A stretch of 40,988 nucleotides of DNA from Planctomycetota bacterium (GTDB lineage: Bacteria > Planctomycetota > PUPC01 > DSUN01), in NCBI GenBank assembly GCA_016872855.1, contig VGYV01000003.1:1-40988 (forward strand), given 5' to 3'. Below the pieces are notes generated by a model, which had not been told where the DNA came from, did not search any database, and saw nothing but the letters and a program-made list of their open reading frames with translations. Positions 35,289 to 40,988 of this stretch are shown piece by piece; the first letter of the stretch is position 1; every line of letters starts with the position of its first letter. Made by a program: the position numbers and the translations under genes.

Positions 35289-35345
35289 AGGCGGGACTCC
35301 CAACGAGTTCACCCTTTGGGCGACACGCCCTAAAGACCTGACACC
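35187..35345. repeat. Nested inverted repeats: one palindrome inside another
   Basis: Outer arms 35187-35217 (GGTGCCAGGCCTTCAGGGCG...) and 35315-35345 are complementary apart from a few bases. Between them lies a complete 5903-family inverted repeat (35241-35263 and 35281-35304). The remaining stretch 35346-35574 has no gene; the only structure I see is a 20-base palindrome at 35465. Confidence 0.85.
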
Positions 35346-35464
35346 ATTCCCGAGCACGGCGAATTGGGCCGTGGGGGCCTGGGGGCCGCAGGGTGAACGC
35401 AGGGGGCCGCGCCGGGCGAAGGGGTGACTCTGTCGCGCACCAGCATGGTGGTGGCCAGGAGTTG

Positions 35465-35484
35465 GCTCTTTCGCGCGAAAGAGC
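35465..35484. promoter_or_regulatory. Perfect 20-base palindrome, possible operator
   Basis: GCTCTTTCGCGCGAAAGAGC is a perfect dyad with no loop, so it is more likely a protein-binding site than an RNA stem. It stands in noncoding DNA ~90 bases beyond the nucleoside hydrolase stop, so no target gene is obvious. Confidence 0.4.
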
Positions 35485-35574
35485 ACAAACCCGCAGCTCC
35501 CTACCGCACTCGCGCCGGAGGAGAATGCTCCTGGCCCCGTCTCTGCCAGCTCGCTCTCGATGGGCAGGCAATGG

Positions 35575-36624
35575 TCAGCGGCGCACCCCGCGGTCGCCCG
35601 CGGGCGGGTCCGGCTTGCGACGCGGCGGGGCCGCCATCAGCGCTTCGATCTCGCCGGCGACCTGGCGCGCGGTCCTGTCCTCCTCAAGCGCCGAGATGTA
35701 CTGGTGCAGGGGGTTGTTCGGGGCCTCCCGCCACTCGTGGGTGCCGTTGGGGAAGATGTGGTTGTGGCCCTCGGTGACGAGCTTCCAGGGGGCACCCGTG
35801 CCGCGCACGGCGACGAGCACGGCGATCGGGTCGGCGCTATGGCGGTTCTTCGCCTCGCCCCCAAAGTACAGCTCGTAGACTCGGCGGACGGGGTTGTCCT
35901 TCGGGAGCTCGGTGAGGCGCTTGCCACTGGCGAGCGAGTCTGCGAACTCGCCGCCGCCGGTGAAGGTGATGAGGGTGGGCCAGGCGGCGACGGCGCGGAC
36001 GGTGGATTCGGGGTCGGGCTTGAAGTTGCCCCAGCGGCCGGGGTCGCGGTCGGCGGGGTAGCGGGTGCCCATGCACACCCAGTGCTTCACCTTGCGCGCG
36101 GCCAGATCGCGGCCGGTGAGGGGCGAGAGGCCGTCGGGCTGGGATTCGAGCAGGTAGCGGAGATTCGTCACGTCGCCGACGGTGACGATGACCACGGCCT
36201 TGTCGGGCTGGGCGGCGAGGAGCTTGCGGTAGAGCGTCGTGGCGTCGGGCGTGGCGTCGCCGCGGGGGACGTCGTTGGGGAACTCCTTGGCGATCTGCTC
36301 GGCGTAGCGCGAGCGGGGCTTGTGCGCGGGGGGGCCTTTGGGCACGCCGATGGGCAGGTCGGGCCGGCCGTAGTAGGTGTTGATGGCATCGGTACAGGGG
36401 GCCGAGAAGGGGTGCGTGGCCGAGCACATTGTCGCCAGAATCTCGGCCTCCCCCTTGTCGGCCAGGGCGTGGAGGATCGCCAGCGCCGCCGCATCGTCGC
36501 AATCGCTGTCCATGTCGGTGTCGAAGATGATCCGCACGGCCTCGGCGGCGCGGGCGGCGAATGACGCGCCGCAGGCCAGCACGATGGCCAAGAGAAGCAC
36601 GACACCGGGCGAGCACTTCCCCAT
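35575..36624 (-). CDS. Secreted nucleoside hydrolase-like protein
   Basis: 349 residues from ATG 36624; a GTG at 36639 that overlaps the preceding stop is an alternative. The N terminus (CSPGVVLLLAIVLACGASFAARA) is a signal peptide. IIFDTDMDSDCDDAAALAIL is the calcium-binding aspartate cluster of inosine-uridine nucleoside hydrolases, VVIVTVGDVTNL is the second conserved block, and SADPIAVLVAV supplies the C-terminal Asp. It probably hydrolyses N-glycosidic bonds of nucleosides or similar compounds in the periplasm. The dehydrogenase gene ends only 11 bases upstream, so they form an operon. Confidence 0.85.
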   Translation of the reverse strand: MGKCSPGVVLLLAIVLACGASFAARAAEAVRIIFDTDMDSDCDDAAALAILHALADKGEAEILATMCSATHPFSAPCTDAINTYYGRPDLPIGVPKGPPAHKPRSRYAEQIAKEFPNDVPRGDATPDATTLYRKLLAAQPDKAVVIVTVGDVTNLRYLLESQPDGLSPLTGRDLAARKVKHWVCMGTRYPADRDPGRWGNFKPDPESTVRAVAAWPTLITFTGGGEFADSLASGKRLTELPKDNPVRRVYELYFGGEAKNRHSADPIAVLVAVRGTGAPWKLVTEGHNHIFPNGTHEWREAPNNPLHQYISALEEDRTARQVAGEIEALMAAPPRRKPDPPAGDRGVRR

Positions 36625-36635
36625 TTTCTCACGCC

Positions 36636-37670
36636 TCACGGTTTCAGGATGACGCCAATGGCCTCGCCGGGCGAGGAGACGAGTTTCTCGCAGGCGGCGG
36701 GGGCCTGGGCAAGGGGCACGATGTCGGTGATGAGGGGCTTGACGCGGAGGGTGCCTTCGGCGATGGCGCGAAGGCTCTCCTCGAGGTTCCGCTGGGTGGT
36801 CCAGGGGACGAAGACGGGCGGGTAGTCGGCCCCGTGCTCCCAGGCGTCGTCGTGGTAGCCTGGGCCTGGGCGGGCGGAGGAGCGGATGGCCACGTTCCCC
36901 AGGTCGGCTGCGAGGCCGAGGGTGACGCGGGCGCCGCCGACGGCAACGATGCGACCCCAGCGATGGCCGTCGGGCGCGGGCCTCATCATCTCATAGAGCT
37001 GCCTGGCCGCCTCGGTCGCCTCCCCGCCGAAGGCGAGAATCCCGCAGTCGAGGCCATGGCCGCGGCAGAACTCGGCGACGCGCGGCACGGGGTTCCCCTC
37101 GGCCACGTTGAACGCCGCGTCGGCCCCCGTGGCCTTCGCGATGTCGAGGCGCTTCGGAAAGCGGTCGAGGCCGGCGACGTGGGTGCCGCTGAGCTTGGCG
37201 AACTGCACGCAGAGCTGCCCTACGACGCCGAGGCCACAGATAGCGAAGTTCTCGCCGAACTGTGGCTCGGCTCGGCGGATGCAGTGGAGGGCGGTCGCGG
37301 CCAGGTGGCAGAACGCCGCCTCCTCGAACGACACGCCCTCGGGGATGGGCACCGTGAGGTTCACGGGCGCGACCGTATGGCTGGCGTGGAGTGCGAAGCC
37401 GCCGCCCATCGTCGCCACGCGGTCGCCCACCATGAACCGCGTGACCCCCTCGCCCAGCTTGATGATCGTGCCCCCGTTCTGATAGCCGAAGGGCCGGGGC
37501 GGGGCATCCGTTGGGTTCTTCCGCCGAGCCGGCACCCCGCCAAGCTCCGTCCCAGGGCTGATGAGCGACGCGGCGACCTCGATGAGCACCTGCCCCGGCT
37601 TTGGCTCGGGGATTGGCTCCTCGATCACCGCGAACTGCCCTCGCCCATCAATCGCTGCCACCCTGCGCAT
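36636..37670 (-). CDS. Zinc-type medium-chain dehydrogenase/reductase
   Basis: 344 residues from ATG 37670 with GAGGG upstream. VLIEVAASLISPGTEL is the GroES-like start, in which the usual catalytic-zinc Cys is replaced by Ser-Pro-Gly-Thr-Glu, as in BchC-like members. FMVGDRVATMGGGFALH, FEEAAFCHLAATALHCI and the nucleotide-binding FAICGLGVVGQLCVQFAK follow. It likely oxidises a sugar or polyol alcohol with NAD(P). Between the TPR and nucleoside hydrolase genes the spacing is small, so the three may be co-transcribed. Confidence 0.85.
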   Translation of the reverse strand: MRRVAAIDGRGQFAVIEEPIPEPKPGQVLIEVAASLISPGTELGGVPARRKNPTDAPPRPFGYQNGGTIIKLGEGVTRFMVGDRVATMGGGFALHASHTVAPVNLTVPIPEGVSFEEAAFCHLAATALHCIRRAEPQFGENFAICGLGVVGQLCVQFAKLSGTHVAGLDRFPKRLDIAKATGADAAFNVAEGNPVPRVAEFCRGHGLDCGILAFGGEATEAARQLYEMMRPAPDGHRWGRIVAVGGARVTLGLAADLGNVAIRSSARPGPGYHDDAWEHGADYPPVFVPWTTQRNLEESLRAIAEGTLRVKPLITDIVPLAQAPAACEKLVSSPGEAIGVILKP

Positions 37671-37720
37671 GCTCACCCTCGCTTTCAATGCCCATTCCGA
37701 GGTCGTTGCTCAACAGGGCC

Positions 37721-38668
37721 TCAGCGCCGCATGGATGATAGCTCCTGTTGCGCCCACCGAAGCACCTCCATTGACCTTGGATCCTCCGGATTCCGCTGGA
37801 GGAGCGCAACCGCTTCGTCCAGGTGGGTCCTTGCCTCTTGCGTCTCACCAAGACGCCCAAGACAACGCCCAAGGAAGAAACGGATTCGACCGAGGAAGTA
37901 CCGATCCGGAGAGTTGTCCGTCGGCAACTCTTGGACCAGCTGGAGAACCGTCCGGAGGCTCCCGGCCGCTTCGCTGTAACGACCATCAGCGGATAGAGCG
38001 ATCCCGAGGTTGAAATGGGCTTCGGGCCACGACGGAAACAGATTCGCTGCCGATGAGTAGCAATCGATGGCGACCTTGTTCTGGCCGATAGACCGGTAGT
38101 AGTTGCCCAACTGGAAGGAGGCCAGCGCACGTCCGTCGGTGGACATCTCTTGTGAACTGAGCAATGAAATCACGGCGGCAGTACGGAGGGCTGATCCAGG
38201 ATCGGAAGAGAAGCGAGAGCGTTGGAGCTGACTGACTAGATATTCAATCTGGCTTGTCTCCGGGGGCTGGGGGCTAGGTCGCCTGACCGAAGATATGCGC
38301 CTTACCGACGAAGTCTGTAGCCTCATGTCCTGGGGTTCCGCTGCCTGGCGTTGCGGCGTACTGGTCTCGATCGCGGCGGCAGCCGACTGGAACTGGCGCT
38401 CGATGAACGTGCGGAGGGCTGGGTCGCCGAGTAGAGTCTGGATCATTCGTTCGAGGGGTGACTGTCTGATCGTTCGCAGGAGGAGCGCGAGGCCCGGCAA
38501 TAGCACGGCTAGCACTGTAGCTCCACCCAGACACCACGTAGCCGCGATCGTAAGGGCCTTAGCGCAAGCCCATGCTATGCCAACCGAGGTGACGCCCAGA
38601 GCCGCAATCAGTGCGACGTCAGTCCTGATCGAGCTCGCTGCCTTGAGGGACTTGGATAACTCATCCAT
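37721..38668 (-). CDS. TPR-repeat membrane protein
   Basis: 315 residues from ATG 38668 (GGGG upstream). Two hydrophobic segments at about 17-65 (DVALIAALGVTSVGIAWACA and TVLAVLLPGLALLL) are followed by a Ser/Gln-rich linker and then TPR units (ALASFQLGNYYRSIGQNKVA, EAHFNLGIALSADGRYSEAA, RIRFFLGRCLGRLGETQEAR). It is probably an inner-membrane scaffold with no enzyme activity. Base composition is visibly less GC-rich than the genes to the left, like the adjacent transposase. Confidence 0.75.
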   Translation of the reverse strand: MDELSKSLKAASSIRTDVALIAALGVTSVGIAWACAKALTIAATWCLGGATVLAVLLPGLALLLRTIRQSPLERMIQTLLGDPALRTFIERQFQSAAAAIETSTPQRQAAEPQDMRLQTSSVRRISSVRRPSPQPPETSQIEYLVSQLQRSRFSSDPGSALRTAAVISLLSSQEMSTDGRALASFQLGNYYRSIGQNKVAIDCYSSAANLFPSWPEAHFNLGIALSADGRYSEAAGSLRTVLQLVQELPTDNSPDRYFLGRIRFFLGRCLGRLGETQEARTHLDEAVALLQRNPEDPRSMEVLRWAQQELSSMRR

Positions 38669-38730
38669 CGTGGAGCCCCTGCCGTAAGTGGAAAGCCGCT
38701 TCGTCATGGCAGACCACATAGCTACCCCGC

Positions 38731-38759
38731 ATGATAGCGACCTGAATCGCGGAGCGCAA
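38731..38759 (-). promoter_or_regulatory. Sigma-70-like promoter of the TPR gene
   Basis: Minus strand TTGCGC (38754-38759), 17 bases, TATCAT (38731-38736). Expected leader ~55 bases before ATG 38668. Confidence 0.6.
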
Positions 38760-38845
38760 ACACGGCGAGCGACATTGCACCCGGCAAACACTCCGGGTAT
38801 GCTTGAACCTCTCTGGGGCCGCTCCGCGCAGCCTTCGATCCTCTC

Positions 38846-38938
38846 GGGTGCCACGCCCAGACTTGTTTGGGCGTGGGAGCAAGGGGTGAACGCGAGGGTG
38901 AGGAAGACACGCCCAAGCAGCAGCTTGGGCGTGGCACC
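38846..38938. repeat. Left double-hairpin (BIME-like) repeat of the RAYT
   Basis: GGTGCCACGCCCAGACTTGT with TTGGGCGTGG forms hairpin one; CACGCCCAAGCAGCAGCTTG with GGCGTGGCACC forms hairpin two. The unit begins and ends with inverted GGTGCCACGCCC / GGGCGTGGCACC. It is a direct repeat of 39549-39642. Confidence 0.9.
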
Positions 38939-38959
38939 TGCAGCGTATGGGGACCGACC

Positions 38960-39523
38960 ATGGACGGCGTGGTGGTGAGGAAGGCCTGTCGGCGGTACAA
39001 CGACCCCGGGAATGCGCACGAACTGACATTCTCCTGCTTCCAGCGTCGCCGATTTCTGAGCAGGGATAGGACGCGGCTCTACCTCCGGGATGCCATCCTG
39101 ACTGCCAAGGTCGAGCATGCCTTCGACCTCCTTGCCTACGTGTTCATGCCCGAACACGCCCACATTCTCATCTGGCCTCGCGGAGAGCAATACGATGTCT
39201 CGGCCATTCTGAAGTCGGTCAAGCAACCGGTTGCGCGGAGGGCGGTCCTCTACCTGCGCCGGCACAATCCGCAGGGGCTCAGATGGCTTGCGACGGGGCA
39301 GAAGGATAAGCCGTACCGGTTCTGGCAAGCTGGCGGAGGGTACGACCGGAACATCATCAAGTCAGCAACCATTCGGCAGGCCACGGAGTACATTCACAAC
39401 AACCCTGTCCGCCGGGGACTTGTCCAGGCTCCGGAGGACTGGTATTGGTCGAGCGCCCGCGAATGGGTCGAGCCCGGAACCGGCCCGTTGCCGGTGGACA
39501 GGGCCTCGTTCCCCTCAACCTGA
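38960..39523 (+). CDS. REP-associated tyrosine transposase (RAYT, Y1/HUH family)
   Basis: 187 residues from ATG 38960 (GGGGA upstream). VFMPEHAHILIWP near residues 62-72 holds the HxH metal motif of Y1 HUH nucleases, ATEYIHNNPVRRGLV near 140-154 holds the catalytic tyrosine, and the opening HELTFSCFQRRRFLS with FWQAGGGYDRNI is typical of the family. RAYTs nick single-stranded REP hairpins and are thought to spread them. Near-identical double hairpins flank the gene on both sides, which supports the call. The gene looks intact. Confidence 0.92.
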   Translation: MDGVVVRKACRRYNDPGNAHELTFSCFQRRRFLSRDRTRLYLRDAILTAKVEHAFDLLAYVFMPEHAHILIWPRGEQYDVSAILKSVKQPVARRAVLYLRRHNPQGLRWLATGQKDKPYRFWQAGGGYDRNIIKSATIRQATEYIHNNPVRRGLVQAPEDWYWSSAREWVEPGTGPLPVDRASFPST

Positions 39524-39548
39524 GGGCACTGTCGGAAACAAGAGGCGC

Positions 39549-39642
39549 GGGTGCCACGCCCAAACTCGTCTGGGCGTGCAAGTGAAGGGTGGACGCCAAG
39601 GTGGAGAAGACACGCCCAAGGAAGAGCTTGGGCGTGGCACCC
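39549..39642. repeat. Right double-hairpin (BIME-like) repeat of the RAYT
   Basis: The same order and orientation as the left copy, differing mainly in loop bases and in the spacer between the hairpins. Confidence 0.9.
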
Positions 39643-39665
39643 GCGCTTCTCCTCGGGAGGTCAAT

Positions 39666-39696
39666 GGGTGCCACGGGCAAACTCGTTTGTCCGTGT
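39666..39696. repeat. Single diverged REP hairpin
   Basis: GGGTGCCACGGGCAAACTCG followed by TTTGTCCGTG, half of a RAYT repeat unit with changed stem bases (compensated: CGGGCAAAC with GTTTGTCCG). Confidence 0.8.
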
Positions 39697-39740
39697 CTTT
39701 CGCAACACGAAGTGGGTAGGGATTCTGACACCTGCGCGCG

Positions 39741-40988
39741 TCATTGCTTGGGCTTCTTTGCGGCCTGGTCGTCGAGGAAGCGGCGCACGTCGTCGTCGGA
39801 GTCGGTGCCGTAGACCTCGATCTCGTCGAGGCGCGCGGGGGGCCGACTAGAGTCTATGATGACCACCCGCACCCAGCGGGCGACCACGGGCGCCAGGTCG
39901 AACGCCCTGTGGCCGTGCAGCGCCGGCCCTGTGCAGTTGACGACGCGCTGCCAGGAGGGCGCCGCGGAGTCGGGATTGTACTCGGTGGCGGCGAGGATGT
40001 CGAAGCGCTTCGCCGCGCGGTCGTTGTACAGGATGGTGTGCTCGTTGGTGAGGACTACGCGGCGGATGAGGCGGGCCGCGCCGAGGTCAATCTCGGCCCA
40101 CGACGGCTCGGTCCTGGCGACCCAACTGTGCTTGTTGTTGTAGAGGCCGTCGCGGAGGTGCGCGGTCTGGTAGCGGGGGTCGGCGCCGTCGCGCCAGACG
40201 GATGAGGCGGCGGCCGCTACCCGCGGGAGGAGGGCGAGGTTGGCCCATCCCTCCTTGCTCTGGCGGGGCGCCGGGTCGTCCCAGTCTGCCGCGGCCTCGA
40301 GCTGTGCGCCGGCGGCGGGGTTCGAGGCGAGCCAGGCGGGGTCGAGGCGGCCCGTGATGCGGAACTCCTCGATGGCCGTGGCGGTGAACCAGGCGCCCAG
40401 CCCGAGCGAGCCGGCCGTGTAGTCGCGGTCGTTCGCCTCGATGCAGAACTCGCCGTCCACCCAGACCTTGATAGAGGTGCCGACGCGGAGGATGCGAAAG
40501 GTGTGTGCGACGCCGTCGGGGCACTTGGCCGGCCGGTGCCGCAGGCGGTTCCACCCGTTGTCCTTGAAAATCTTCTGCTCGTAGCTGGCCAGGGACACGC
40601 CATAGTAGTGCTCGCCGGCATTGCAGAAGTTCACGCTGCAATCGCACTCGGGCTGGAAGGCCTTGGTGACGCGCCAGGTGCCGGCGAGCTCGATGTCGCC
40701 GGTGAAGGGGGCGAGGAACATGATGCAGTTGCCGCCCGGTCCGCCGAAGCGCACCTCGCCGTCGGCCATGGACGGCTGCCCGCCGGTGGCGTGACGCCAG
40801 TCCTGCAGTTCGGCGGGGTCGGCGAAATCGTAGCGAAGCTCCACCCGCCCATCGGGCAGGGGCTTGAGCGCGCCGTGGAACGGCCCGCGGACCTCGGGTG
40901 GCGGGGGCGGAGGGTTGGGCTTGGCGGGGGGCGTGGGCCGCGCGACGGTCTCGGTCACGGGCTTCAAGGGCTTGTGCGGCTCGCCATC
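39741..40988 (-). CDS. LamG/discoidin-domain protein, N terminus outside the window
   Basis: The frame is open to the right edge (DGEPHKPLKPVTETV), so the start is beyond the window. A proline-rich linker (PPAKPNPPPPPPEVRG) precedes a concanavalin-like domain (YDFADPAELQDWRHATGG, IKVWVDGEFCIEANDRDY, GSLGLGAWFTATAIEEFRI). The C-terminal ~150 residues are an F5/8 type C-like discoidin domain (ARTEPSWAEIDLGAARLIRR, FDLAPVVARWVRVVIID, RLDEIEVYG). Such modules bind carbohydrate on extracellular proteins. The linker suggests a larger N-terminal module such as a kinase or enzyme domain, which cannot be seen here. Confidence 0.75.
   Translation of the reverse strand, partial: DGEPHKPLKPVTETVARPTPPAKPNPPPPPPEVRGPFHGALKPLPDGRVELRYDFADPAELQDWRHATGGQPSMADGEVRFGGPGGNCIMFLAPFTGDIELAGTWRVTKAFQPECDCSVNFCNAGEHYYGVSLASYEQKIFKDNGWNRLRHRPAKCPDGVAHTFRILRVGTSIKVWVDGEFCIEANDRDYTAGSLGLGAWFTATAIEEFRITGRLDPAWLASNPAAGAQLEAAADWDDPAPRQSKEGWANLALLPRVAAAASSVWRDGADPRYQTAHLRDGLYNNKHSWVARTEPSWAEIDLGAARLIRRVVLTNEHTILYNDRAAKRFDILAATEYNPDSAAPSWQRVVNCTGPALHGHRAFDLAPVVARWVRVVIIDSSRPPARLDEIEVYGTDSDDDVRRFLDDQAAKKPKQ

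Overview
The window is a GC-rich bacterial chromosome segment, roughly two-thirds G+C by eye. The organism is most likely an uncultivated Planctomycetota or PVC-like bacterium, or a neighbouring environmental phylum. That is an inference from gene content (DUF4091, CehA/McbA, LamG and discoidin domains, FkbH, cobalamin radical SAM proteins, YkgJ) and from the very high density of palindromic repeats. No marker gene fixes the lineage. I saw no rRNA, tRNA, CRISPR array or plasmid/phage module.

Positions 1-33558 form one large cell-surface glycan or glycolipid cluster. At the left, on the + strand, are a truncated GT2 glycosyltransferase, a methyltransferase and a two-domain polysaccharide deacetylase. 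They are followed by a convergent acyltransferase-3 (-) and a FemAB/GNAT-like transferase (+). From 13593 down to 6220 a minus-strand operon encodes an acyl carrier protein, a VOC/glyoxalase-fold protein, an FkbH-type HAD protein, a left-handed beta-helix acyltransferase, a GT87-like mannosyltransferase and a large multispanning GT39-like protein. This looks like a unit that makes an ACP-bound C3 acyl group and decorates a polyprenyl- or lipid-linked sugar. From 14000 to 33558 a plus-strand series encodes a GT4, two GT2s, four more polysaccharide deacetylase-like proteins, a methyltransferase, a SPASM radical SAM protein, an ATP-grasp ligase, two tandem cobalamin-type radical SAM paralogues, a small membrane protein and a 1619-residue membrane-anchored fusion (membrane domain, CehA-like PHP domain, DUF4091/GH123-like region, FN3).

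Positions 33559-40988 are more ordinary accessory DNA: a secreted trypsin-like protease, a YkgJ-like cysteine-cluster protein whose 3' end has been replaced by repeats, and a minus-strand set of TPR protein, zinc-type dehydrogenase and secreted nucleoside hydrolase. These are followed by a REP-associated tyrosine transposase (RAYT) between two near-identical double-hairpin repeats, and the C-terminal part of a LamG/discoidin protein running off the window.

The most unusual property is a dense set of short repeats of many families. Several are degenerate tandem arrays of 7-mers or 8-mers, often with an inverted partner; others are long hairpins. They fill most gaps between genes, often starting exactly at a stop codon, and they also sit in frame inside at least ten coding sequences as low-complexity inserts that leave the frame open. 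This resembles Rickettsia palindromic elements and cyanobacterial STRR heptamers in form but not in sequence. I consider it the best candidate here for an undescribed system. The functions given for the genes rest on recognisable motifs; the glycan product is inferred and its structure is unknown.
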